From: Selaginella moellendorffii
Taxonomy: Eukaryota > Streptophyta > Lycopodiopsida > Selaginellales > Selaginellaceae
DNA length: 64,000 bases
Reading direction: 5' to 3'
NCBI RefSeq assembly: GCF_000143415.4
Contig: NW_003314262.1
Location: 4,440,349 to 4,504,348 of the forward strand
Numbering within the stretch: the stretch's first letter is position 1; the number at the start of each line of letters is the position of its first letter. The position numbers were made by a program, and so were the translations under genes. Of this stretch, positions 10,009-23,200 are shown piece by piece. A model generated the notes under the pieces. The model had not been told where the DNA came from. It ran no database searches and was given only the letters and a program-made list of their open reading frames with translations.

Positions 10009-11958
10009 GTGAATGATTCTCGCCACCTTTGGAATGAAAAGGAGATGGAAGCGAGAGAGCTCGTGTCGATGATCCGGAATGGCGGCTTGCAGGAAGCCCA
10101 CGCAAGGATCCAATCCCATCCCCATTGCGCAGGCACTTACCTGTGGAATGTGACGCTCACGGAGCTCGCCAAGAGTGGCCGCCTGATGGAGGCCAAGAGC
10201 TTCTTTGACAATGCGATGCCGATCCACGATACCATCTCGTGGAATGTGATGGTGGTGGGATTTGCCCGGAATGGGCATCTTGCGGACGCCGAGAGAGCCC
10301 ACCGCGAGATGCCACAACCGAGCCTTGTGTCGTCCACGGCAATGATCGTTGCCTACGCGGAGAATTTTCGATTGCAAGACGCTAAGGAGCTCTTCGATCG
10401 ACTGCCGGTGCTGGATCTAATCGCCTGGAACGCGCTCCTAGCAGCACTTGCCCGGGCATGGGATTTCGTGGGCTCGCAGAGGGTGTTTCGATCGATACCC
10501 GAGCTGGATCTCGTGTCCTGGACGACGATGGTGGTCTTGTTCGCGAGATCTGACAAGGCGGCGGTGGCGAAAGAGCTCTTCTCCCGGATGCCCGAGCGGA
10601 ATCTCGTCGCGTACAATGCGATGCTGTCGATAAGCGCGGAGAGAGGCGATCTGGAAGGAGCTTGGTCGATCTTTGCCACGATGCCGGAGAGGAATTTGGT
10701 GTCATGGACGAGCCTGATGGGTTCCTGTGCGGAGGCCGGGGACCTCGATCGCGCAAATGCCCTGTTCCACGAGATGCCCGAGAGAAATCTCGTCTCCTGG
10801 ACAGCGATCCTCAACGCCCACCAGGGAAACCTCGATGCGATGGAGGAGATCTTCGCCCAGATGCCTGCGAGGAATCTAGTTTCCTGGACCGCGATGATCA
10901 GCGCCTACTCCCAGGCCGGGAAGATCGAGAGAGCCAAGAATCTCTTCGAGCGACTGGAGGAGAGAGACCTCGCCTGCTGCAACGCGATGCTGTCCGGCTA
11001 CTCGCGCGGCGGCGATCTCGCCGCGGCCGAGAATCTCCTGGCGAGAATGCCATCGCTGGACCTGATCTCCTGGACCCTTCTCCTCGCCGCGCTCTCCCAA
11101 TCCGGCGCCCTGGAGAGGGCCAAGCGCTGCTTCGATGCCCTGCCGCAGCAAGACATCGCGACGCTCAACACGATGATCGCCGCGCTCGCGCAGTGCGGCC
11201 AGATCGACGCCGCCAAGAACACCTTCGACTCCATGCCCGAGCACAACGCAGTGTCGTGGACGGCCCTGATCACCGGACACACGTACGGCGGAGATCTCCC
11301 CTCGGCCAAGCACGCGTTCGATTCCATGCCCCAGCAAAATCCCACCGCCTGGAACGCCCTGCTCTTCGCGTATGCCCTCAACGGCCATCTCGCGTCCGCG
11401 CTGGACACCTTCCAGCGAATGCCCCACCAACGGACGCACGCCACGTGGGCAGCGCTGCTGACTGGATATGCCCACCACGGGCATAGCGCCCAGGTGGAGA
11501 GCTTGTTCCGCGAGATGGCGATGGTGGAGATGCCCTGCGAGGCCGCGATCACGGCGCTGCTCGTCTCCTACAGCCGCGCTGGGGATTTTCGATCGGGGGG
11601 GAGGCTACTGGCGACCATGGCGGGCGATTTCGAGATCCGGGCGAGCAAGCAGCACTACTGCTGCGTGATCGATCTGTTGGGTCGAGCCGGGCATCTGGAT
11701 TCCGCGATGGAGCTTGTGAGAAGCATGCCGTTTCATCCCAGCCGGCACGACTGGACGTGTGTGATGGCAGCGTGTGGGAGGATCGAGTGCGAACCAGGCG
11801 ATGGAGTCGTCATCCGGGTAGCCGCCAAGCGCTCGCTCGTGGAAGACGACCGACTCGAGATCGATCGAGACGTGGGGATGGGTCAGTGGAGTGGGGGTTA
11901 CGTGTTGCTCGCGAATTCGTACATGCTATCCACAGTGAATCTAAAGGCTCAAACTTGA
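10009..11958 (+). CDS. Pentatricopeptide repeat protein, S-repeat array
   Basis: PPR proteins bind single-stranded organellar RNA, one base per repeat, and act in editing, splicing or stability of plastid and mitochondrial transcripts. This single-exon 649-aa frame carries about 15 repeats with a 31-residue period, typified by LVSWTAMISAYSQAGKIERA and NLFERLEERD, which is the short S-type (SS) arrangement. The last part (HYCCVIDLLGRAGHLDSAME) resembles the degenerate P2/L2/S2-E region that precedes editing domains, but the protein ends without a recognisable DYW deaminase. The true start may be Met at 10009 or at 10045; no clear transit peptide decides it. The gene is GC-rich, unlike the AT-rich relics to its left. 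Its RNA target cannot be predicted with confidence from the window. Confidence 0.88.
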   Translation: MNDSRHLWNEKEMEARELVSMIRNGGLQEAHARIQSHPHCAGTYLWNVTLTELAKSGRLMEAKSFFDNAMPIHDTISWNVMVVGFARNGHLADAERAHREMPQPSLVSSTAMIVAYAENFRLQDAKELFDRLPVLDLIAWNALLAALARAWDFVGSQRVFRSIPELDLVSWTTMVVLFARSDKAAVAKELFSRMPERNLVAYNAMLSISAERGDLEGAWSIFATMPERNLVSWTSLMGSCAEAGDLDRANALFHEMPERNLVSWTAILNAHQGNLDAMEEIFAQMPARNLVSWTAMISAYSQAGKIERAKNLFERLEERDLACCNAMLSGYSRGGDLAAAENLLARMPSLDLISWTLLLAALSQSGALERAKRCFDALPQQDIATLNTMIAALAQCGQIDAAKNTFDSMPEHNAVSWTALITGHTYGGDLPSAKHAFDSMPQQNPTAWNALLFAYALNGHLASALDTFQRMPHQRTHATWAALLTGYAHHGHSAQVESLFREMAMVEMPCEAAITALLVSYSRAGDFRSGGRLLATMAGDFEIRASKQHYCCVIDLLGRAGHLDSAMELVRSMPFHPSRHDWTCVMAACGRIECEPGDGVVIRVAAKRSLVEDDRLEIDRDVGMGQWSGGYVLLANSYMLSTVNLKAQT

Positions 11959-12406
11959 TAGGCTTTTAGAACAGTTCCACTTTCACACTACAGTTCTCTG
12001 TGGGCCACACTAAAGTTCTTCTTTGCAACAGCGACATTCCCAAAGTCTACATTAAAATTCTCCAGCAGAGAAAACAAAGTGACTGTCCTAGACTGAACTT
12101 TCAAAGGGTAGCTAGCATACAGTGTCACTAAATATTATACGTAGTGATCTTCTGGAATGCGAGGAAAAACTTGAAAGAACAGTGTGGAAGAAGATCGAAT
12201 CACTCGTTTGTAGAAAAAGGTGGCTGATAAGTTTGAAACGTATTACATAACTTTGGATTCTGACACGAAGAGTCGCGATTTAGACAGAAAGAGAGGAGCC
12301 AACATTCTAGATGTATAGGTAGTAGGGACACCACATGAAAAACCAACCAGTCACAAAAGTTGGCAGCTTATTGACAAGAGCTTCCAGTCCATGGAGCTTG
12401 TCGATA
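11959..12406. other. Intergenic between convergent PPR and germin-like genes
   Basis: No open frame with protein similarity is seen. The stretch presumably holds the two 3' UTRs, because the flanking genes converge here. Confidence 0.5.
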
Positions 12407-13078
12407 TCAAGTCATCCCGATGAGCTCCCGGAGCTTCTGGAGGAGATGAGCATCGATCTGGAACGCCCTCTCGATGACATCGTCCAGGATGGGCGGGTCC
12501 GAATCAAACACGGCCTTGGCAACCTGGGAAACTCCGGGGTTCTGCGAGTTGAACCCGGCCACCGCCACCGCGGGCTCCTTGTCAATGTTGATCTGGAAGT
12601 GGATCAACCCGCGGGGGAAGACGAAGAGCTCGCCGGGATAGATGGTCTGCGCGAAGAGCTTGTTCTGCGGCGCGGTGGTGACGAAGCCCACGTAGAGCTT
12701 CCCCTCGACGAGGAAGAGGAGCTCGGTGCCCCGGGGGTGGACGTGCGGGGGATTGACACCGCCGGGAGCGTAGTCGAGGCGGGCAAACGAGACGCCCAGC
12801 GTGTTGAGCCCAGAGAAATTGCCAACGTTTGCAGCGGTGACGATGGCGCCGAGCTTGTTGTCGGTGTTGCCCGGGTTCTTGAGGACGCCCGACTTGAAGT
12901 CCTCGGCCACCACCGCGGCGAAGGGCTTGCACCCCACGCCATTGATCGTGGCGGACGTGTTGTCCGCGACGCAAACGTCCTGGAGCATGTCCTCGTCGGC
13001 AGCGAGGATTGGCGTGGGGGCGATCGTCATCGCGAGGAGAAACGCGAGGATGACCACCATGATCGACATTGGTGCCAT
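12407..13078 (-). CDS. GLP: Germin-like protein (secreted cupin)
   Basis: Germin-like proteins are apoplastic, manganese-binding, hexameric cupins, some with oxalate oxidase or superoxide dismutase activity. This intron-less frame gives 223 aa from the Met at 13078, the usual family length. That start is chosen because it begins a good signal peptide (MAPMSIMVVILAFLLAM..., likely cleaved before ADEDML); an upstream Met at 13177 would add 33 residues that hide the signal. Cupin box 1 is GGVNPPHVHPRGTE with the HxH and Glu ligands; box 2 is GELFVFPRGLIHFQIN with the last His. The two N-terminal Cys expected for the family disulphide are present (DVCVA and GVGCKP). A decayed relative lies at 8869-9170. 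Whether it is enzymatically active cannot be told. Confidence 0.95.
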   Translation of the reverse strand: MAPMSIMVVILAFLLAMTIAPTPILAADEDMLQDVCVADNTSATINGVGCKPFAAVVAEDFKSGVLKNPGNTDNKLGAIVTAANVGNFSGLNTLGVSFARLDYAPGGVNPPHVHPRGTELLFLVEGKLYVGFVTTAPQNKLFAQTIYPGELFVFPRGLIHFQINIDKEPAVAVAGFNSQNPGVSQVAKAVFDSDPPILDDVIERAFQIDAHLLQKLRELIGMT

Positions 13079-15717
<2,639 letters not shown>

Positions 15718-16194
15718 TCCAACGATAAGTTTCATGGCGATGGCAAAGCTTTCTCTTGTATCATGAAAATCTTATTCGAATAGAGGAAGCAATGTTATTA
15801 CAAGTTTCTAAGATAGTGTGGTGGAGTTTCCGCGATCCATGATATACACTCGACATGGACCTGGACGCGTCCTTGTTGCACGAAGGATCTCCAAGGAAGT
15901 AGCCTTTGCGCACGCCATCGAAGATAAATCGAAAGCCACCGATTGCGAATGGAGAGAGCGAGGAGCATCGCCACCCGCGACACCGTGAGGCAATCCTCCT
16001 CCAAGATCATCAAGTAGCTCCCTGTTCCGAGGCTCAGCAAGAGAGCAAACAAAAGAGAGCAAAAGCTCCTCCTCCTCATTATCGTCATCGTTATCACTTC
16101 TCACGTGAAGAACATGAGCTCCTCTTATAAATTACCGAGAGAGAACGTTTGGTTCCTCGCGTTCCTATGTACACACCTGGGAGGAGCAGCGAGA
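15718..16194. other. Intergenic between convergent polyubiquitin and CUE genes
   Basis: Probably 3' UTRs. A 98-codon minus-strand frame (15808-16104) with an acidic start (MRSDNDDDNEEEE) is open here but overlaps another open frame and has no recognisable domain, so it is not called as a gene. Confidence 0.4.
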
Positions 16195-17662
16195 TCACTG
16201 CTCCGTCTCGAGAAACTGCCAGCTTCCGCCGCTCGAAGTCGTGCTCTTCTCGTGGCTGAGGGATGAGGTGGACAGAGCTGCTGCGAATTCGTCGTCGTTG
16301 TCCTGCGGAGCTAGATCGCTGATAAGCTCCGGCTGCCAGTTGAAGATACTGCCCGCTTGGCTTGCGCTGTGGAAGCTGTCGAGGACGAGGCCTTCCACTT
16401 TCTTCTTCAAGAGTTCCACGTCTTCGTGGAGGATGGAAATCTCGCCTCTGAGAGAAAAGAAAGCCTTAGCAACAGAAGCATAAGAACTAGGAGATAAGAG
16501 CTTACTGGAGCGAGTCTACAACAGTCCCTTGTTTCATGAGGAACTCCCTTAGCTGTGTGGGGCAGACAAGTTTAGTTTGCAAGGAAGGCGGAGTAAAGAA
16601 GACCAAGCGTACCTTTGTGCAGTTATCAGCCTCTAAGTCTAGTTCGATCGACTCTTGTGTGATTTGTGCCAAAATGTCCTCTTCTTTTTGCAGTAGCTCC
16701 CGCGCAGCGGCTTCCTTTCGCAGCCTTTCCTCGTCAGCAACACGTTCATCTTCTTTGGCCTTGGCGATACGGTCTTGCAGTGTGGCTTTCATCTGGAATG
16801 ACGTGCGGATAAGAAAGCTCCAAAACCTTTACGTCTCTTACCTCTTCGAGAATATCGGAGGCCTTGAGCCACTCCGTCCGCACTTGCTGCACCCGAGAAA
16901 AGAGTTCTCTCGCTTCAGTTCCAAGCACTGCTTTCTCGCCGTAAACCTCTCCAGAGTGCTGTGATTCAGTGCGTTAGCATGGTATAGCATCTGTCGAGAA
17001 GAGCAACTTACCACTGCATTTGCTTCTCTAGCCTTGGCAACGGTCTTTCGAACTTCTTCGGCACTAGCATGTAAAGCTTCGACTCCCTCCAGGGCTTGAG
17101 CTTTCGCCGACCGAGCGGCAGCCTCGGCTTGCTCCGCAACTCTGCGTAGTTCTTTCATCTCTTGGATAGAAACCATCAAGTTTTGCTGCACGAAGAAACA
17201 GAAATCAAGCTTGAAATGGAAATTCTCTAGTCCCACCTTGTCAGTCTTGGTCTGCTCAATCATTTGCTCGATGGTCTCGCAATCCACTGCGTACATGGAG
17301 CTGGAAGCGCTCTTCCACACCCCCGGATCATCGGAAGAGACGGGCTCAGCGTTTTCGTCAACATTGTCGGTGTCAACAATGTCGGTGTCGGTGGAATCCA
17401 TGGCTGGAGCCTCGGAGAATTCTCGATAATCTAAAATCTGCGTGGACTCAATCGACCGACGCGCCTTCCAGTCCAGGACCTCACCCTCTATGAAATCGAT
17501 GCCGGCTTGGAGGTCATTCTTGTGCTCGATCGCAGTAGCTCGAATGATCCGGCGATCAACCTACACGCGCAAGAAAGAAATGTCACATACCATCTACTAC
17601 AGCAGAATCCAAGAAAGAAAAACCTGAGGATAGAGCTTCTCGAGAGCTGCGCACGTGTCCAT
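16195..17662 (-). CDS. CUE-domain coiled-coil protein (7 exons)
   Basis: Exons read on the minus strand: 17662-17624, 17560-17237, 17185-17012, 16958-16842, 16792-16613, 16552-16506, 16447-16195, joining into 377 aa with no stop. The N-terminus (CAALEKLYPQVDRRIIRATA, then IEHKNDLQAGIDFI) is a CUE-type ubiquitin-binding three-helix fold. The middle and C-terminal parts are long heptad-like coiled coils rich in Glu, Lys and Ala (AKEDERVADEERLRKEAAA), followed by LREFLMKQGTVVDSLQGEIS. The order CUE, coiled coil, LREFLM...VDSLQGEIS matches a plant family annotated as ubiquitin-system CUE proteins (recall, not searched). The exact role is unknown. Introns are 45-101 bp. The start is 217 bp from the divergent RRM gene, so the two may share a promoter. 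Confidence 0.85.
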
Positions 17663-17879
17663 CGATCGAGGGAGAAACGGCAGCTCTGCGCAGCTGCCCA
17701 AGAACCCTAAAATTTCGAAGCCCTACAAAGAATATAATGCTCTTTTTGGCGCCACGTCAGATCCAATCCGGACAGTTAGTGCTTTCACCGCAATGGATGG
17801 CTGGGATTTGCCGTCAGCGAGAGCTAGGGTTCTTCTTTTTGGCTTCTCGGGATTGAGAGAGAGAGAGCTCGCGCTCGTC
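17663..17879. promoter_or_regulatory. Short bidirectional promoter between CUE and RRM genes
   Basis: 217 bp separate the two start codons. It contains a GA/CT-rich stretch just before the RRM start (about 17853-17870) and no clear TATA box. It must hold both 5' UTRs, so shared regulation is likely but not shown. Confidence 0.5.
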
Positions 17880-18585
17880 ATGGCGGAGGTCGAGGTGGAG
17901 TACCGCTGCTTCGTCGGCGGCCTGGCGTGGGCTACCGACGACATCAGCCTCGGCGAGGCATTCAAATCCTTCGGCGATGTCATCGAATCCAAGGTACCGT
18001 GTTGTGATCCGGGGCGCATTTCGCCGAAATCTTGCCCCTAGCAGCGGCAGCTGTGCCAAGAGCCCGCGCTCGCGCCCGGATCGAGAGAATGCGGGCGTTC
18101 TTGCGCCGTGATTTCTCACCAGAATGTGTGCGCAGGTGATTAACGACCGGGAGACCGGCAGATCTCGCGGATTTGGCTTCGTCACGTTCCGCGAGGAGCA
18201 ATCCATGAAGGACGCGATCGAATTGATGAACGGCAAGGACCTGGACGGGCGGAACATCACTGTTCACCAGGCACAGCAGAGGCCCGCCATGAGCAACGCC
18301 AACAAGTCGAGCCGCTATGGCGGATCGAACAACTACAGTGGTGGTGGTGGTGGCGGCGACCGTGGCTACACCAACGAGCGAGGCAGTGGTGGCTACAGCG
18401 ATCGTGGCGGCTATGGTGGGAGGAGGAATGGTGCTGGTGCTGGTGCTGGTGTTCCTGGCGGTGGTGGCGGTGGCGGTCCCGAGACAGGGAATGGTGGTGG
18501 TGCTGCCGGCGGCGGTGGACGCCGCTATGGCGGTGCTCGATCAGATGGCCGCTCCGACGTTGACAATTGGAGAAGAAACGAGTAG
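17880..18585 (+). CDS. Glycine-rich RNA-binding protein with one RRM
   Basis: Exons 17880-17993 and 18136-18585 join into 187 aa; the intron is 142 bp. The RRM fills residues 8-85: RNP2 is CFVGGLAW and RNP1 is RGFGFVTF, with the intron splitting the RRM after VIESK. The rest (about residues 100-175) is glycine-rich with RGG/GGY-like groups and a basic end (DNWRRNE). This is the layout of plant GRP7/GRP8-type proteins, which bind RNA in the nucleus and cytoplasm and act in cold and stress response, splicing and RNA chaperoning. The glycine-rich DNA is made of GGTGGT-type repeats, which tend to vary in length. Confidence 0.95.
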
Positions 18586-18747
18586 TCCCGGATCGATCAA
18601 GCTCGACTTCCAAGCCGAGAAGAAACTTACGTACGCGTTCTAATTGCCGCTGTTGGTGTGATATGGTATGATACAACCGGTGGAATACAAAGGTATGGTC
18701 TCTCTTTCGATTTTCTGTCATCTCTTTGGATGGGCTTTACGCGATCC

Positions 18748-20218
18748 TCACGCTGTCTTCAAGCGAATAGCGGCCAGCTCCGACTCGACGTAGTCTCCGG
18801 CAAGCGTCGCGGGATAGTTCTTGGCTGCTTGGGCCGATGCGAAGTGGCCTAGGGGCTGTAAGATCGCGTCCGAGGCAATGTGGCCGAACACCTGCGCGAG
18901 AGTTGGATGTGACGATGATGAGAAGTGGAGAGTTCTTACCGTGGAGGAGACTCTCCACAGGCTGCGTCCGGCCTGCTTCGCTGCCTCGGCTGCTGCGATG
19001 GTCTCCTTGGTCACTATGACTTCGTGCATTCCAGCGCTACACTCGCCGCCGGTTAGCCACTCGAGCTGTGAATCCAGGCGAGGAGGAAAAAGAGCTGAGA
19101 TGCTTGCGAGAAAGGATGGATGGAGCTTGAGTTACCTCTTTTCCGGCTTGGACGAGCAAGCATCCGGGAGGAACTCGCACGAGGAGCTTCTGGCCTTGCT
19201 TGAGCCAGATGTTGAGGCCGGGGAAGCGGCTTCTCCCGTGAATGGTGAGGAAGTTTAAGTCGTAGTGGTATCCGGCGAAGACGCTCCCTTCCTCGGTGAA
19301 CTTGGAGAGATCGCTACCTGTAGGAGCCAGAAGATGAGGTCCCTAAGACAACGAAACTTAGGAGAGATGGAAAAGAAAACGAGGAAGTTTAGAGTTCCAG
19401 TGTTCTTGCGCTACCTGAGACATCAAGGATGTGAATGCGTCGGGAGGAAGGCCAAATCCAATCGCAGCCATCTCGGCAACAATCTATGCAAACGAAAGTT
19501 TTGGAAAGTGTCAAGGAAAGAAACGAGAAAAGAGAGGCTTTTACCTCCACAGCTGCGATCATCTTGCGTCCCCATCCATCCATAACTTCGATCCAGTCGG
19601 GGAATCCTTCCGGGACTACTGGATCAGCGTTAAACTCCTGCGAAGATCATTGGAAGTTTTAAGATGCTAGACTCGATCGAGATCTATCTTCAAAGTCCTT
19701 AGAAATGCTAGAGTCGATCGATCTCTCTTCGAGTACCTTGAATCGCGTGTTGGCTGGACGGGGGCCGACTCTCCACATGTAGCGCCATTTTGGATCGGCC
19801 CCTACGGGCATTCGAGGCTTCTCGGAGTCTGGGATTTTCTCCATGCGTGCTTGGAGATCTTTGTCCAGAGCACACCGGGGAACTTCCACTCCCTCTGGTG
19901 TCACTCCCACCTAGAAAAAATTTGAAATAGAATGATCGAGGAAAGAATTTCTAGCCTAGGATCGAGATCTACCTGGTAGTGTAGATGACGACGCTCTTGC
20001 TGCCGCTTGAATTCGTCCGCCATGCCGAAATATCGCTCCATCATGTTGAGGAATCGATCGTTGTCCTCGGGCGTGCAGCGCGGATCGCGAAGAACAAGGG
20101 CTCCGGCTTCTCGCAGGCATTTGGCGACCTCCAGGCAGGAATTCCTCACATTCTCGGGCAGGGGCTGTGATCCGCGCGCCTCGAGGTATGGCTCCAGCTC
20201 CACCACTGGAAGATCCAT
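18748..20218 (-). CDS. 2-oxoglutarate/Fe(II)-dependent dioxygenase-like protein (7 exons)
   Basis: Exons on the minus strand: 20218-19973, 19910-19737, 19637-19545, 19483-19415, 19342-19136, 19065-18940, 18891-18748, joining without a stop into 352 aa. It has the isopenicillin-N-synthase-like order: an N-terminal helical domain, then the jelly-roll with YHYDLNFLTIHGRSRFPGL (His220 and Asp222 as metal ligands), CLLVQAGKELEWLTGGE, and SAGMHEV with the distal His277. Arg301-Val-Ser303 in SLWRVSSTVFGHI fits the RxS motif for 2-oxoglutarate, although it lies farther from the distal His than in flavonoid-type enzymes. The substrate is unknown; the protein looks distinct from the flavonoid and gibberellin oxidases. 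Introns are 48-99 bp. Its start is 77 bp from the start of the divergent PPR gene. Confidence 0.87.
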
Positions 20219-20295
20219 CCTAGCCCTACCCAAAATCGCAGTGAGCGGCAAAAAAATGTAGCAAGAAAACGAAGAACTAGGGTTCTTCACGGGAA
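20219..20295. promoter_or_regulatory. 77-bp gap between divergent start codons
   Basis: Only 77 bp separate the dioxygenase start (20218, minus) from the first Met of the PPR frame (20296, plus). Both leaders must either be very short or overlap each other's coding sequence. No TATA box is evident. If the PPR protein starts at a later Met, the gap is larger. Confidence 0.5.
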
Positions 20296-23200
20296 ATGCT
20301 TCTCGATGATAGGGTTTTGATCTCTCCGCCGGCGCCACACGATCGATCGAGAATCCCGGGTTCCAGGAGCTGCTCCTTCTCGCAGGAATCGCTGCTGACA
20401 CAGAAATCGCCGCTATTCGAGAGAGTAGTCGCCGATACCGACCAGGTACGCGATCGATTCGTCGATCTTCTCCGGCAATGCAGCCGATCCAAGGATCTGG
20501 CACGGGGGAGGCAGATTCACGCCAGCATTACCAGAAGCAGCGCTCCTCAAGATCCAGTCGTGGGGAACTGGCTCATACAGATGTATCTCAAGTGTGGGAG
20601 CTTGATCGATGCCTCGCAGGTGTTCTACCAGCTGCTGGAGACGAGTGTGGTGAATCTGGTGGCCTGGACCGCGCTGATCGCGGCTTATGCCCGGAATGGG
20701 CAAACCAAGCTCGCGATCCGGCTCTTTCAGCAAATGCAGCTAGAGGGGAATTCGCCCGACCGGATCACTCTCGTGACGATCTTCGAGGCGTGTGGCAACC
20801 CCGAGAATCTGGAAGATGGTAAGAAGATCCACGCCTATCTCTCTTGCAACTCGGACGTAGTTCTTGGCAGCTCTCTCATCACCATGTATGGAAAGTGTGG
20901 GAGTCTAAGCGAAGCTTGTTTGATGTTCCAGAGCATGGAGGAGTGGAACACCGTGGCGTGGAACTCTCTCATGGGAGCTTTCATCCAGCATGATCGAGTG
21001 GAGGAGGCGATGGAGCTCTACTGGGAGATGCTGCAGTGTGGATTCTTGCCGAGTAGACCGACTTTCCTGACGGTGTTGGCGGCCATCTCTAGCCTCGAGT
21101 CTCTACGACACGGTAAGCTTGTTCACGACACTCTTGCTGAGGCTGGTCATGAGGATGATGTTGTTGTCCAGACAGCGCTGGTAAACATGTATGGGAAGTG
21201 CGGAAGCGTGGTGGAAGCAGTGGAAGTTTTCGACAGGATGCCCCGGCACGATGTGATACTGTGGAGTGCCGTGATCTCGGCTCACGTCAACTGCGCCGAG
21301 TACGAAGAATCTCTCAGGCTTTTCCGGAAGATGCAGCTCGAAGGGAACAGGCCAAACAACGTGACGCTGGTCAGTGTTTTGAGCGCTTGCGAGGGGCCGC
21401 AGGCACTGGAGACAGGGAAAGGGATTCACGAGTGTGTTGTGGAGGCCGGGTACGAGGGGGACTTGATCGTCGGGAATGCCATTGTGAGCATGTATGGGAA
21501 GTGTGGCAGCTTGGAAGACGCGTGGGATGTCTTTCACAGGGTGCCGCGGAGAAGTGTGGTGACTTGCAACGGGATGATGGGGGCTTGTGCCGTGCAAGGG
21601 GACTCGTCAGGTGCTCTCAAGCTCTTCCGGTATATGGTGCACGAAGGCATCGAGTTTGACAACATCACCTTCCTCAGTGCTCTCTGTGCGTGCTCGGGCA
21701 CCTCGGGCTTGTCTCACGGCGAGTTCTTTCACGCTCGCATGCTGGAGTGCGGGCTTGAGCTGGACATATTCGTCGCGAATGCACTCGTCAACATGTATGG
21801 CAAGTGTGGGAAAGTAGAGGCTGCCGAGCACGTCTTTGAAGAGCTCCCAGAGCAAGATGTTCGTACATGGAACGCGATGATTCTGGCCTACGTCCAAAAT
21901 GAAGAGGAGAGAAGCGGACTTTTGGTGTTTCGACACATGATGCAGAGTGGATACAAGCCGGACGAAGTTACCTTCGCGATAACTCTCAACGCTTGCTACC
22001 ATCCCAGGTTCTTGAGGGATGTTCATTCTCTCATTTCTGAGACGGGGATATCAAACACAGTCGTTCAGAACGCGCTGGTTGTCATGTACGGGAGATTTGG
22101 TCTGCTGGAGGAAGGTTATCAGGTGTTTGAGAAGCTGGATCAGGAGAGCATTACGAGCTGGAACGTCATGATAGCCTCCTGTGCTCAGAGTGGACAAATG
22201 GAGGCGGCATTTTCTCTCTTCAGGGAAATGCAACACCAAGGAGTGGTTCCGAACAAGGCAACACTCCTCATCATGATCAATGGCTGTTCCACCTCAAGCG
22301 AGGCAAAACTTCTGCAGTGCTACTGGACAGACGAGCTGCTAGAGTCGCACAACATATTGAAGGTTGCTCTTGTGAGTCTCTACGGTCGATGTGGAAGCTC
22401 TCGTGAAGCTCTGGACATCTTTGGAAGACTGGAATCGCCGCCTACAGCGTGCTGGAACTCGGTCATCTTCGCTCATGTCCAGAGTGGGAGGGACTCCGAA
22501 GCGTTGAAGATGTTCTGGCGGATGCAGCAAGCCGGTGTTTGGCCAGACAAAACCAGCTTTGTGGCCGTCGTCAAGGCGTACTCCAACGTGGGGATGACAG
22601 AGCCGGAGATCGACTGGTTACGAGCAGTGATAGCCAACAGCGACGTGGAAGACGGAGTCCCCATTGGAAATGCTCTCATCAGCATGTATGGGAGGTGTGG
22701 CAGCTTTGGAAAAGCTCGAGACCTCTTCGACAGCATGGCCGAGCGAGACGCGGTCACTTGGAACACGATGATGAGCGTCTCGGAGCAACTGGAGCACGGG
22801 AGAGACTCCATCCAGCTCTTCCGACAGATGCTACAGGAAGGAACTCCTCCAGACAAAGTCACCATCCTCACCGTCCTCAACGTCTGCGCGAGCCTCCCAG
22901 CGCTGCAAGAAGGCAAAGCGATCTGCGTGTGGCTGGACCACACTCCACTCTCGGCGAACCAGATGATCGGCAACGCCATCCTCAACATGTACGCGAAGTG
23001 TGGATCCAGAGACGAAGCTCGCAGGATCTTCAGCGTGATGCAAGGCCGGGACGCCGTCTCCTGGAACGCGCTCATCGGGGCCTACGGATCCTACAGCCGG
23101 GGGAGGTACGCGTTCCAGATCTTCCAGGCGATGCAGCTCGAAGGCAGCACCCCGGACGCCGTGACTTTCACCACGATCCTGTCGGTGTGTAGCCACGGTG

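Noticed and set aside
10353-11552. Long open frames antisense to the PPR gene
   Set aside because: They mirror the GC-rich PPR coding sequence and have no independent similarity.
15808-16104. 98-codon minus-strand frame with acidic start
   Set aside because: No domain, and it lies where 3' UTRs of two convergent genes are expected.
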